IMG/VR virus record: IMGVR_UViG_3300027782_000032
Location: 1 to 64,000 of that record
DNA from: a virus
DNA: 64,000 nt
Reading direction: 5' to 3' (one strand)
Below are positions 11,044-19,538 of this stretch, in pieces (positions within the stretch are counted from its first letter, which is position 1; each line of letters starts with the position of its first letter). The translations under genes were made by a program, and so were the position numbers. The notes under the pieces were generated by a model, which saw only the letters and a program-made list of their open reading frames with translations, had not been told where the DNA came from and ran no database searches.

Positions 11044-12371
11044 TAAGGAATTAACCCCAGTGAGTAGTCTGGCGCTTCTGCCAGAGTTTCATCAGTGCTG
11101 TCTAGTATAGCTTGTGCGTTTGCTTGAATAAGATCGCCGTCAGCTGTGTCAGGTACTTCTACGTTAAATCTTATCTTAGCTGACCTACCAGGTTCTATAG
11201 AGTCCCACCTAAATATATAGTTAGGCCATTCTCCTTCAGGCTCTATAACCTGCGGAGAGCCTCCTTTAGGAGAGTACCATATTGTTGAATTAGCCACTAT
11301 GTTTCCTAGGTTTGCATCAGGGTTTGCTTGAGTAGATGAGGCCATGTTTACTTCAACTCTAACAGGGCCTACAGTGTTTTGGGAGACGTTACAATAAGCT
11401 ACAAGCATTGAAGCTCTTCCGCCTGATATAGGAAGAGCGAATAGCTTCATTGAATGCTGCTCTCTACATGTTTTTGCTGCAACCCATCTGTCTTGGTTTG
11501 AATAGTGCTGAGACCTAACCTTCATAGACCTGTCTCCAAGTCCTTTAAATTTTGTATACAAATTCTTTATACCTTTGTAAGTTTTTACAAAGTCTTCGCA
11601 CTCGCAGCAAGGATTGCAGTTGTTGTTAAGGCCTATTGTGTTTTGGTTTGATGGTTGATACAGCTGACCGTTACTAATGCCTGAAACACCAGTCCAATAG
11701 CAATCCTTGGTTACTACAGCCATGTTTCCATTTGTATCAGGCCTTACTCCGTTTAAAGACGTTATAAAATCCTGTACGCAACCTGGAGGACACGAGGGGT
11801 ATATACCATCACCTGACCCAGGCACTGCTGATATTTGAACATTGTTAACCTTTCTTTTACCTTCTACAGCTGTAGAACTAACAAAATTAAATGCTATATT
11901 GTTACCAGCCACTAAAGAGAGATCGCCTGAGTATTCCTCATTGCCTACGAATATGCGGTTAACTTTGTCTGTCTCTTTTAGTGAAACTCTCTCGTCTAGA
12001 ACGGCGTTAGTTGGATACAAAGAAACGCTGGTTGCCGACGTAAAGTATTGTACTATGGTTAAAACAGCTCTAACAGTCGTCCAGCTGTAAACGATTCTAT
12101 TCGATCCCCAGCTTGAGTGGCTACTGTCTATGGCGGCTGCAGTTGAGAACACTACAGAGTTGTTTGCATCAGTTATAGTTATGCTTGACATGCCAGGGCT
12201 GCTAGAGTTAAAGCCTACAGCTGATGTAACCTTTAAAGGCAGCTTGTAATCGCCTGAGTATGACAGGTGCATGTCTTCAAATAACCCACGTATGTCTGAT
12301 GATGGGTTTACGAATGGGAAATCAGTCCCATTTGGAAATAGACCAGATCCGTACCCTGTAGCTACTGCCAT
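11043..12371 (-). CDS. Receptor-end structural protein, paralogue family member 4, Cys-rich
   Basis: 442 residues from the ATG at 12371, which follows the upstream stop directly. A TTG five codons upstream is possible but less likely. The N-terminus has LFPNGTDFPFVNPSS, a divergent family motif. FITSLNGVRPDTNGNMAVV is a near-perfect SINGV-PD-GN motif. Just after it lies a CNPCCECED cluster, also found in the neighbouring member 5. The C-terminal about 170 residues (SILVAYCNVS-like, VRVEVNMASS, IEPGRSAKIRFNVEVPDTADG) look like an immunoglobulin-type beta sandwich. It is inferred to be a tail-tip protein. Confidence 0.6.
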   Translation of the reverse strand: MAVATGYGSGLFPNGTDFPFVNPSSDIRGLFEDMHLSYSGDYKLPLKVTSAVGFNSSSPGMSSITITDANNSVVFSTAAAIDSSHSSWGSNRIVYSWTTVRAVLTIVQYFTSATSVSLYPTNAVLDERVSLKETDKVNRIFVGNEEYSGDLSLVAGNNIAFNFVSSTAVEGKRKVNNVQISAVPGSGDGIYPSCPPGCVQDFITSLNGVRPDTNGNMAVVTKDCYWTGVSGISNGQLYQPSNQNTIGLNNNCNPCCECEDFVKTYKGIKNLYTKFKGLGDRSMKVRSQHYSNQDRWVAAKTCREQHSMKLFALPISGGRASMLVAYCNVSQNTVGPVRVEVNMASSTQANPDANLGNIVANSTIWYSPKGGSPQVIEPEGEWPNYIFRWDSIEPGRSAKIRFNVEVPDTADGDLIQANAQAILDSTDETLAEAPDYSLGLIP

Positions 12372-12373
12372 TA

Positions 12374-13321
12374 TTATCCCAAGCAACTTCCACCGTCCCC
12401 AACGCGGCTGCCAAGGACTGTGAGGTTCATTCGGTTTACTGAGCCTTCTAGCCTATTCAAAAAGTTAGTCAAGCTATTAGCTGCGTCTCCAAACCTTACT
12501 AGGTCGGTAGTTACAGCCTCAAGCTCCGTGCATCCGCAGCACGGTTTTGAACATGTGTCGTTAAACTGAAGACCGTTTGATATGGATACTACGTTAAGGC
12601 AATCATCACCAATTATAGCTATATCGCCTGTTTCATTAGGACTTGTACCGTTAACTGAGCGTACGCAGCCACCTATAGCTAGGTCGTCTTCGCAATTGCA
12701 ATTTAAGCTAAGGCCCTCTCCTTTGATAGCGTTGAACGTTATGCTTGTAACTCCGTCTACTGTTGACGAGTACAGTTGCATGTTAGTGCCTGCTACAAAA
12801 GCTATGTCTCCCTGCAGCCTTTTAGATACCGACGTACCATTTACTAGAGATATGCTGCTGACGCCTCTTATCATTAACCTAATAGCATCAGAGTCTACGT
12901 TAGAACTTTCGTAAGTGAAGTTGTAAGATCCAGCTGGCAGGGTGTTGAGCTCGTCAACTCTTCCAAGTACTATTTTTCCAACGCAATCTATGAAGTCACC
13001 CTCTCCTACTAAAGAATAAGTTTTATATTCAGAGTGTGACGAGAAGGCCACTGTAACTGTGGCTACCGATATGCCCTCATCGCTGTCCCAGTATCCTAAA
13101 ACTAAACTTAGCCCTGTAGAAAAGACAGATATAGACCTTATGTAGAATCGTTCTGGAAAGGCTACTAACCCTGCATGTATTGGAAAGTATAAGCCTAGTA
13201 ATAAGCTGTCAGGTATTGTAAAAGTGCCTGTAGTATCTACCTTAGATGCTGTCTCTGTTAAGGGATAGCTTCTTTGGCTATTAGAGTTCAACCATTCTAG
13301 GTTCCAAATACCTACAACCAT
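12374..13321 (-). CDS. Receptor-end structural protein, paralogue family member 5
   Basis: 315 residues, starting at an ATG behind a GGAGG site. The N-terminus WLNSNSQRSYPLTETAS is the clearest example of the family signature. Central residues include SISLVNGTSVSKRLQGDIAF, then CVRSVNGTSPNETGDIAII, a tail-fibre SINGV-PD-GN variant. A CSKPCCGCTELEAV cluster follows, matching member 4. The C-terminal about 50 residues are hydrophilic and probably helical. It sits between the 597-residue structural protein and its paralogue. It is inferred to be a small tail-tip subunit. Confidence 0.6.
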   Translation of the reverse strand: MVVGIWNLEWLNSNSQRSYPLTETASKVDTTGTFTIPDSLLLGLYFPIHAGLVAFPERFYIRSISVFSTGLSLVLGYWDSDEGISVATVTVAFSSHSEYKTYSLVGEGDFIDCVGKIVLGRVDELNTLPAGSYNFTYESSNVDSDAIRLMIRGVSSISLVNGTSVSKRLQGDIAFVAGTNMQLYSSTVDGVTSITFNAIKGEGLSLNCNCEDDLAIGGCVRSVNGTSPNETGDIAIIGDDCLNVVSISNGLQFNDTCSKPCCGCTELEAVTTDLVRFGDAANSLTNFLNRLEGSVNRMNLTVLGSRVGDGGSCLG

Positions 13322-13356
13322 TAGCTACGACCTCCATGTCGTAATGTTTATAAGTC

Positions 13357-15150
13357 TTAGTATAGAACTGCTACAGCCTCTATTAGACCAACTTCTCCTG
13401 CGTAACCGTCTCCTGAAGATCTTTCTATGGAAAAGAATACTACGTCTTGCCCTTCTGCCCCAAGAATATCTTCGCTGTCTATGTCTATGTAGTGATCAGC
13501 CGATATAGATGACCCTGTGTCGATTATTAAAGCTGTGTCAGTAACAGGAAGAGGTTCAGGCGATCCTGATGATTTTGAAAGTATTCTGTAGCTTGCTGAC
13601 AGATCAGGCATAGTTCCTGAGGTTCTACCTAGCACTCTAAGTCTAAGCTTTAGCTTAGGAGTTGCTGGAAAAGAGTCAGCGTGCGGTAGAAGTACCTTTA
13701 GCCTTACTGAGCTTGCTTGATTAGGAGGGAACGCTAAGTACATGATATCGTTATAATATCGTTCTTTTGTATCACTAAGCCTAACTACTTGAGGCTGTAT
13801 TATTCGCTCAGATGGTTCAACGTTAGCTCTTATGGTAACTATACCTTGATGTATCGTATCGTCTCCGTCTACTCTGTTAAACGTTGACAATATAGTAACG
13901 CTGTTATCAGCCGCCCTAATGCCTTCTACTATCCTACCGCGTTGAAACTTTCCATTGTTTACAGACTTTAACGCTAGAGATCCAAGCGCCGCGTTGTTGT
14001 CTATAGCTAAGGCTAGATTAACACCTATCTTAAGCGCGCCTGTGTTTGTAGGCTTGTTATCGTAGCATCCAATAATTGTAATGCCACTGTTCTCTACAGG
14101 ATCAAGACTTGTCACTACGGTCTTATCAACTCCGTAAGCTGTCTTTGAAAATCGTAACAGCATCTTTCTTGTTACGTCTCTAGGGCACTCAGGTCCAGAT
14201 TCTGATGACGAACTACTGGAGTTGCTGCCTAGCTGATGGTAGGCCCATGGTACGTCGTTGTAGCAGTCTGACATCCACCATATACCGTTTATGTCTATTA
14301 CAACTAAACCCAGAGGTCCAAGAGGGAGCTCTACTCCATTTCCATCAGATTCACTTTTAAATAAAGTTATGCTTGCTGACTCTGCAGGCATAGGAGGAAA
14401 CACGCTGTATAGGCCAGTGTGTGTCTTAAGGTTATATCCAAAGGCAGCGCCAGTTGGAGCTAACCCATTAAATGAAGCATCGTCAGCTGGAAGCCAACCT
14501 GTCAAGTCACTGTCCACGTTAATAATAGTGTGCTTACCGTCAACACTAGGAGTAGGCGAATCTCCACATGCCGAAAGATAAAGGTTAAACTCATAATGAA
14601 CGTGGTTGTAAGGTCCGTCTCTTAGCTGAGGCTGAACATAGACAATTCCATTACCGTCTGCGTGCAGTACAGCTACGTCAGCTATTGCTGGCTTTTTTGA
14701 TAGTTTACCTTTAGTTTTTCCAGACAGATAGTATCTACCTGGAGTTACAGGTCCGCCTCCGTCTATTACAGAAGCTATGTCTATGTTGCCTTTACCTACT
14801 AGAAGTATGTCTGCAACTTCTTCAGAGTGCTTGTAAAGGGCTACTCCAATAACGTCACACATTGGAGACGTCTCCAATGTACGAGTCTCCATGTCGAACT
14901 CGTAACCTGCCAAAGCTCTGTCAAACCTAGATACGCTAGAGTTCCAGTAGACGGCCATGCCTACTGTTACTGCAGACTCTACTGGGCAGTCATAGGCTAC
15001 CAAGGCTTCCTTATTTTCAATACCGTCGATACGGTCTTTAAGATACCTTGATTGATTCTCAAGGGCTCTAGTTGGGCGGCTGTCTACTTTAGCTTCTACA
15101 GCCTCTCCGTCTTTTACGTGCTCTATTTTGTTTGTCCAAGATGATGACAT
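13357..15150 (-). CDS. Tail-associated structural protein with Ser linker
   Basis: 597 residues, ATG at 15150 after an AGAGG site. The N-terminal third (KDRIDGIENKEALVAYDCPVE, VTVGMAVYWNS, DVIGVALYK, GRYYLSG) resembles beta-rich adaptor domains that link fibres to phage baseplates. A GSNSSSSSSESGPECP linker lies near residue 310. The C-terminal 280 residues are beta-rich (LRFSKTAYGVD, LKLRLRVLGRTSG, DVVFFSIERSSG) and probably form an ordered, trimer-type domain. No enzyme motif is visible. One copy of the dispersed palindrome (14859-14880) lies in its coding sequence, in a different reading frame from most other copies. Confidence 0.55.
   Translation of the reverse strand: MSSSWTNKIEHVKDGEAVEAKVDSRPTRALENQSRYLKDRIDGIENKEALVAYDCPVESAVTVGMAVYWNSSVSRFDRALAGYEFDMETRTLETSPMCDVIGVALYKHSEEVADILLVGKGNIDIASVIDGGGPVTPGRYYLSGKTKGKLSKKPAIADVAVLHADGNGIVYVQPQLRDGPYNHVHYEFNLYLSACGDSPTPSVDGKHTIINVDSDLTGWLPADDASFNGLAPTGAAFGYNLKTHTGLYSVFPPMPAESASITLFKSESDGNGVELPLGPLGLVVIDINGIWWMSDCYNDVPWAYHQLGSNSSSSSSESGPECPRDVTRKMLLRFSKTAYGVDKTVVTSLDPVENSGITIIGCYDNKPTNTGALKIGVNLALAIDNNAALGSLALKSVNNGKFQRGRIVEGIRAADNSVTILSTFNRVDGDDTIHQGIVTIRANVEPSERIIQPQVVRLSDTKERYYNDIMYLAFPPNQASSVRLKVLLPHADSFPATPKLKLRLRVLGRTSGTMPDLSASYRILSKSSGSPEPLPVTDTALIIDTGSSISADHYIDIDSEDILGAEGQDVVFFSIERSSGDGYAGEVGLIEAVAVLY
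14859..14880. repeat. Dispersed palindrome copy 1 (22-bp perfect)
   Basis: The core TGGAGACGTCTCCA is embedded in a perfect 22-base inverted repeat; the outer arms are ACAT and ATGT. This copy has T/A where other copies have G/C outside the core, and the change is symmetrical on both arms. It lies inside the 597-residue structural gene and reads ETSPMC in protein. Confidence 0.9.
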
Positions 15151-15164
15151 AAGCCTTACCTCTA

Positions 15165-15755
15165 TTATTTAAACTGTTCAGTCCAGCTTACGCCTATTTG
15201 ACTAGAAGCCTGCTTCAGAACCTGTTGGTTTGAAGGGTAATACTCCCTAGCGAATATAAGGTCTTTGGTTCTATCTTCCCACCTTGGTGTGGCAACTAAT
15301 GATAAACCAAATACCTTGCTATTAGCTCCTACTGTAAAAGGCTTTCCGTGGACACCTACGCTACCAGTCGTCTGGGCAAAGAAGGTTAACTGATTTACCT
15401 TTACCGATGCACCTTCATATCCAGATATCAATGAGGCCTTAGGGTTTGATATTAATTGAACTCTAAGAAAGTCTCTTGCTGGACTGGCAGATAAAGCAGA
15501 GTAATATTCAATACCGTCTGCTCTGTCAAATGATGGAGATGAAACTACGTCTTCAGGAGAAGATACGTTTTCAAACTCTATGTACATTCCGCTTATTTTA
15601 AATTCTTCTCTACCTTCTCCAAACAGCTTGCAGGCTATCTCTCCCCAGGTCCATTGAATCTGGTTATGAAACGTAGCTTTAGGCAGCCATAGACCGCTAC
15701 TTTCAATTTCGTAAGTACTTATAATACCACTTACTTCTGCTCTGTTGTTAGACAT
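15165..15755 (-). CDS. Baseplate/tail-tip-associated protein, unrecognised
   Basis: 196 residues, ATG at 15755, eight bases after the preceding gene. The protein is beta-rich (VSGIISTYEIESSGLWLP, FKISGMYIEFENV, RVQLISNPKASLISG, NQLTFFAQTTGSVGVHGKPF) with Trp-rich patches near both ends. There is no signal peptide or membrane segment. It lies between a 492-residue baseplate-like protein and the tip proteins, so it is inferred to be a structural connector at the baseplate periphery. I do not recognise the family. Confidence 0.5.
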   Translation of the reverse strand: MSNNRAEVSGIISTYEIESSGLWLPKATFHNQIQWTWGEIACKLFGEGREEFKISGMYIEFENVSSPEDVVSSPSFDRADGIEYYSALSASPARDFLRVQLISNPKASLISGYEGASVKVNQLTFFAQTTGSVGVHGKPFTVGANSKVFGLSLVATPRWEDRTKDLIFAREYYPSNQQVLKQASSQIGVSWTEQFK

Positions 15756-15762
15756 CGTTACC

Positions 15763-17241
15763 TCATGAACACTGGCTGCTTATAGATTTAATAACTACAG
15801 CCGAATTAAGTAAATAAGAAGCATCATACTCCTCTAACGTTTCAGCGCCAGTATACTTATCTTCGTTAGATGATTGTACAGTAAATTCACTATCAATGGC
15901 GAGTGGAGCTTCAAAAATGAAAAATACTCCGTTACCAAGTGAAACTAAGTCTGGAACTACGTCTAGCCTTGGTATGCCTTGAGGTACAGCTTCAGCCTTT
16001 ATAGTGACTAAAGTTAACCCTCCAGGAATCATTTCATTTATTAAAAACTGTAACGGATTTATAGTTGATGGCAGGCTCTCCTTGTAAGGATTACCTACCT
16101 TATCAGCCCTAAGGTCTAACCCCATGGCTATAGTCCTACCCTTTTCGACCCCATTAGCGTGGACTATCTCCCAAAACCTATCAACGTCAAAAGGATGCCC
16201 TGACACCTTAAACTTTAATTCTGTAACTGGACCTTTATCATCTACATCTACTGGAAAATCGTCATTTAGAAATGTAAGGTCGTAAGAGAACTCGTTGTTA
16301 ATGAATCCTTTTCCTAAGGTTATAGCTTTAACTTCTGACAAGTCTGAGCCTCTTCTAAGCTCCTTTACTACCAAAGCGTTTGACAAGCTCTGACCTAGAC
16401 TTACCTCATCTCCTACTGATACCGTAGGCTCTGCTCTAGGGCTAAGAAAGTACACCTTCTTATTAGTTACTACAACTTTCCTAATGTTAGAGTTTATAGT
16501 CTCTACTGTTTCAGTAGCTTCAGCTACAGGAGCGTTGAGTGCGTACCCAATAAGCTTAGATAGCCTTCCTGATGACATGCCTAGAATAAGGCAATCATAT
16601 ATTGTGTTAACTAGGCCTTTGTAGGCTTCTCCAGACTGACCGTCCACACCTATGGGTAACCCGTATATTTGTTGAACAGACTTTTGATCTATCTTTGGAA
16701 GGTAAAGCCACATAGCCAGCTCTCTATCCTGAACGCCTTTACTGTTAAGCTTGTCTCTAGTTGCAAAGTTAGTATTTAAAAATGGATCAAAGCTGAACAC
16801 AAGCCTGTTAGTAGCTGTGTTTAAGCTGAAGTCCATCCCTTCGAAAAGACTGGCTGACGGGTACGATATTCTATTGTATATTTGGCTTACGCTAGCCACT
16901 CCGTCTGGAAGCTTCCAAGAAAAGCCTACAGCTTCTCCGTAAGTTATAATAGACGAGCCGTACTCAGCTCCACCTTCGTAGAACCCTCTGTTTGCTATTC
17001 CTTCGCTTTTTAATATAGGAAAATATATCCAACTCTTTGACTTGAAAGGACTTATGCTTAGCCTGCTCTTACTAAGTTCTGCTTCTTTCCAGACGCTCAT
17101 AGCGTCCTTCCAGAGCGTAGTTCTAGCATCGACCAAATCTTCTATTTGGTCTTTTCCTTCATATATATCTATCCAATAGCCGCCGGTAAGTGATCTAACC
17201 TTTTCGGCTACGTCCAAGTAAGTCTTAGGATACTCAAACAT
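15763..17241 (-). CDS. Baseplate-associated structural protein, unrecognised
   Basis: 492 residues, ATG at 17241. The N-terminal about 70 residues are helical (TYLDVAEKVRSLTG, DARTTLWKDAMSVWKEAEL). The rest is mixed alpha/beta with SVGDEVSLGQSLSNALVV near the middle and FKVSGHPFDVDRFWEIVHANG further on. Size and position, next to the peptidase island and before the fibre genes, suggest a baseplate wedge or fibre-socket protein. No catalytic motif is seen. The Lys-Pro-poor, beta-rich composition is like that of the flanking structural genes. Confidence 0.5.
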   Translation of the reverse strand: MFEYPKTYLDVAEKVRSLTGGYWIDIYEGKDQIEDLVDARTTLWKDAMSVWKEAELSKSRLSISPFKSKSWIYFPILKSEGIANRGFYEGGAEYGSSIITYGEAVGFSWKLPDGVASVSQIYNRISYPSASLFEGMDFSLNTATNRLVFSFDPFLNTNFATRDKLNSKGVQDRELAMWLYLPKIDQKSVQQIYGLPIGVDGQSGEAYKGLVNTIYDCLILGMSSGRLSKLIGYALNAPVAEATETVETINSNIRKVVVTNKKVYFLSPRAEPTVSVGDEVSLGQSLSNALVVKELRRGSDLSEVKAITLGKGFINNEFSYDLTFLNDDFPVDVDDKGPVTELKFKVSGHPFDVDRFWEIVHANGVEKGRTIAMGLDLRADKVGNPYKESLPSTINPLQFLINEMIPGGLTLVTIKAEAVPQGIPRLDVVPDLVSLGNGVFFIFEAPLAIDSEFTVQSSNEDKYTGAETLEEYDASYLLNSAVVIKSISSQCS

Positions 17242-17256
17242 ACGACTCCCTCGTTC

Positions 17257-18309
17257 TTAGGGATTTGAATTATCGCATATTTTTTTAACGAATGAAACCA
17301 GCTTTTCTAAGCCTTCTTCAGTAAAGTCCTTTACCGACAAAGTTATTGTGCCTACTTGGTTTTCAGCCTTCCTAAGAGACCTACTACTGGCCATTCTTTT
17401 GGCTTCTCTGAGCGCGCTTTTAGGCTCTATAAGGCCCCATCCATAAGTAGTGTCGTATCCAGCTTCTCCTGCATCGGTAGCGGTCTTGAAGAAAGTTTTA
17501 GATATCTCAGTTAAAAGTTGTTTGTACTTTATGTTCTCAGCTTTTAAAGCTGACAATACAAGCGCTAGTACACCAGCCACAAAAGGCGTAGCCATCGATG
17601 TCCCAGAGAGCTTGGCGTACCCTTTAGCTGGCCAGCAAGAGGTCACGTCTACGCCTGGAGCCGCTATGTCTACCTTTCCTCTGCTTGAAAATAGGGCAGC
17701 AGAATTCTTTTTATTAACTGCAGCTACCGAGATGCACTCTTTCATTCCAGCTGGAAACCCAGTGGTAGCAGGTCCTGGTCCTTCGTTACCTGCGGCTGCT
17801 ACTATAAAGCATCCCTTCGAGTATGCAAACTTTACAGCATCCTTTATTTTCTTGTCCAATACTGAAGAGCCTAGACTCATTGATATTATGTCTGCACCTT
17901 CAGCTACAGCCCATCGTATACCTTTAGCTATCCAATCTGAAGAACCTGACCCTTCGTCATCAAGAACTTTTCCTATTATTAAACTTGCGCTAGGAGCTAC
18001 TCCTATGATTCCGCTGTTGTTCTTATTTCCAGCTATGACTCCAGCGCAGTGGGTGCCGTGCCCATTAGTGTCATAGTGCCCTGAAGGCGAGCCGCTGAAA
18101 TCTTTCAAGCTTGATATCTGACCAGATAGATCAGGGTGCTTATCTGCAACGCCTGTGTCAAGAACAGCAACCTTTATGCCTTTTCCTGAAGAGTCTATCC
18201 ATATGTCTGGGACATTAAACGACCTAAGACCCCAGTCTATTACTTCAGAGCAGGTTATAGACAGACTTTCAACTTTGAAGTCAGGAAGCTTGTATGTTGG
18301 TTTAGACAT
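17257..18309 (-). CDS. Subtilisin-like serine protease (peptidase S8)
   Basis: 350 residues with the complete S8 catalytic set: Asp51 in VAVLDTGVADKHPD, His84 in NGHGTHCAGVIAG, oxyanion Asn175 in AAAGNEGPGP and Ser238 in SGTSMATPFVAGV. There is no signal peptide. Only about 40 residues precede the catalytic core, so no typical inhibitory propeptide is present. The C-terminal about 50 residues after the core are Lys-rich. Subtilases hydrolyse peptide bonds. In this setting, between the baseplate and tip genes, it could be a virion-borne protease acting on host surface proteins or one that processes tail fibres. The active-site residues are intact, so the enzyme is likely functional. Confidence 0.93.
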   Translation of the reverse strand: MSKPTYKLPDFKVESLSITCSEVIDWGLRSFNVPDIWIDSSGKGIKVAVLDTGVADKHPDLSGQISSLKDFSGSPSGHYDTNGHGTHCAGVIAGNKNNSGIIGVAPSASLIIGKVLDDEGSGSSDWIAKGIRWAVAEGADIISMSLGSSVLDKKIKDAVKFAYSKGCFIVAAAGNEGPGPATTGFPAGMKECISVAAVNKKNSAALFSSRGKVDIAAPGVDVTSCWPAKGYAKLSGTSMATPFVAGVLALVLSALKAENIKYKQLLTEISKTFFKTATDAGEAGYDTTYGWGLIEPKSALREAKRMASSRSLRKAENQVGTITLSVKDFTEEGLEKLVSFVKKICDNSNP

Positions 18310-18310
18310 G

Positions 18311-18661
18311 TTACTTACCCTCGCTAGGGTATGTGTTTTCTATCCATTTTATAATTAGCTTAACTAGTATTGGTAGAAGCCACACAGGTATATCAAACGA
18401 AGCTGCTACTGGTTTTTCTTTTTTATCTAATATTTCCTGTAATGCAAGAGCTACAGACTTCTTAGAAACTTTAGCAGCCTTTATAGATTTTACAGCGTAA
18501 GACTCGGCTGCAAACTGCATAAGGTATGTGGCTATGTCCATTGCCGCGTATATAGCGTCCCATCTTTTAAAAGTGGATTTTCCGTTTAGCATCTCAGCAA
18601 GTTTTCTTACTGATTCCATAGGGAAGCCAGCGTACTTTATAGAGAATGTTTTTGCAGCCAT
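18311..18661 (-). CDS. Small protein with C-terminal membrane segment
   Basis: 116 residues, ATG at 18661, one base upstream of the protease gene. The N-terminal about 85 residues look helical and soluble (FPMESVRKLAEMLNG, ALQEILDKKEKP). A hydrophobic stretch, FDIPVWLLPILVKLIIKWI, near the C-terminus probably spans or lies in a membrane. It belongs to a run of small membrane-associated genes flanked by two protease genes. Holin-like or membrane-anchoring roles are possible, but there is no family match. Confidence 0.5.
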   Translation of the reverse strand: MAAKTFSIKYAGFPMESVRKLAEMLNGKSTFKRWDAIYAAMDIATYLMQFAAESYAVKSIKAAKVSKKSVALALQEILDKKEKPVAASFDIPVWLLPILVKLIIKWIENTYPSEGK

Positions 18662-18664
18662 GGT

Positions 18665-19039
18665 TTATCCTTCAATAGAGTTTATTATGTTATTAACATC
18701 TTCCTCGTTTATCAACTGAGCTGCTGTTGATACAGCTTTCTCTATGATGGCTATAGCCGGATCACCTGCTACACCCTTTGGTATTTTTAGCTTGTTATCT
18801 TTAAGGCTATTTCTTATTACGCGTCTTATTTTAATCTTTTCAATTATGTTAGGGTCTCTTACGTGCTCCAGAGCTTCCTTAGGAGAGTACTTACACATTT
18901 GATTTAGCTTAACTAAATTAACTATTATAGACACTAAAGCCGACACTACTATAAACGTCTCTACTATAAACCCTTTGGCTTCTAGATCTTTTTGCAGCTT
19001 AGTAGACATCCTACCTGCTAGAGCTTCTACATTATTCAT
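18665..19039 (-). CDS. Small single-span membrane protein
   Basis: 124 residues from the ATG at 19039, preceded by an AGGAAAGGA ribosome site. An upstream TTG/ATG extension to 19108 would run through the palindrome and lacks such a site. Residues about 23-43 (GFIVETFIVVSALVSIIVNLV) form one membrane helix. The remainder is basic and soluble. The function is unknown. Its context in the membrane/protease island makes a lysis or host-envelope role plausible, but this is inference. Confidence 0.55.
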   Translation of the reverse strand: MNNVEALAGRMSTKLQKDLEAKGFIVETFIVVSALVSIIVNLVKLNQMCKYSPKEALEHVRDPNIIEKIKIRRVIRNSLKDNKLKIPKGVAGDPAIAIIEKAVSTAAQLINEEDVNNIINSIEG

Positions 19040-19054
19040 TTGGATTCCTTTCCT

Positions 19055-19070
19055 GTGGAGACGTCTCCAC
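19055..19070. repeat. Dispersed palindrome copy 2 (16-bp, intergenic)
   Basis: GTGGAGACGTCTCCAC lies in the gap between the 59-residue gene (stop at 19081) and the start at 19039. It is the only copy outside coding sequence and sits just upstream of a ribosome binding site. Its presence there shows that the element is not maintained only because of the peptide it encodes. Confidence 0.9.
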
Positions 19071-19080
19071 TGTATTTCCG

Positions 19081-19260
19081 CTAATGTTCGTGCGCTTTGC
19101 AATCGCACTTAAGTCCACAACTTACAGTCATTTTAAGTTTACTGCAACAGCGATCATCAGCCTTATACACTAATACAGCGCCTATAACAGCGCCTACACA
19201 TAGCACTGCTAGTACTTCTATTAGCTGTATAATATTGTTTACAGATTTCTTAAAGCTCAT
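19081..19260 (-). CDS. 59-residue Cys-rich membrane protein
   Basis: A short ORF runs from the ATG at 19260 to a TAG at 19081. The N-terminal about 32 residues contain a hydrophobic helix (LIEVLAVLCVGAVIGAVLV) followed by a Cys-rich tail with six Cys between residues 38 and 54 (CCSKLK, SCGLKCDC). It fills an otherwise empty gap exactly. Its gene spacing and codon use match its neighbours. A small membrane protein with a Cys-rich outer domain could be a spanin-like or anti-host envelope protein; no family is recognised. Confidence 0.55.
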   Translation of the reverse strand: MSFKKSVNNIIQLIEVLAVLCVGAVIGAVLVYKADDRCCSKLKMTVSCGLKCDCKAHEH

Positions 19261-19304
19261 CTAGATTAGGCCTTTGCTGGCAACTGCCAGCAGCTGGATT
19301 AAGT

Positions 19305-19502
19305 TCAACAGCCTGATGAGCCTCTATACCTACGCTTTTTTGTTTTATCCTGAGGCGGCTCTGTGACAAGCCGCTCAGGTTCAGTGTCAAGTTTTTTTGA
19401 TGTAAAACTTGACACTGGTTTTTCTTTTAGCAAATCAAATGCTGCCTTATCTATCTTAGTAGTCTGATAAGACATAACAGCCGCCAAGATTATGTGTAGC
19501 AT
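19305..19502 (-). CDS. Small hypothetical protein with hydrophobic N-terminus
   Basis: 65 residues from the ATG at 19502, preceded by AAGGCAAGG. A TTG start at 19526 would add eight residues. The N-terminus (LHIILAAVMSYQT) is weakly hydrophobic, and the C-terminus is basic and Pro/Lys-rich (TEPPQDKTKKRRYRG). It could be a lipid-interacting or nucleic-acid-binding peptide. It sits between the papain-like protease gene and the Cys-rich membrane protein gene. The function is unknown. Confidence 0.45.
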   Translation of the reverse strand: MLHIILAAVMSYQTTKIDKAAFDLLKEKPVSSFTSKKLDTEPERLVTEPPQDKTKKRRYRGSSGC

Positions 19503-19538
19503 GTCAGGCCTTGCCTTGTGTATCAAGGCGTTAGTAAG

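Noticed and set aside
19039-19108. Longer start for the 124-residue membrane protein.
   Set aside because: The upstream start lacks a ribosome site and would encode the palindrome; AGGAAAGGA is just ahead of 19039.
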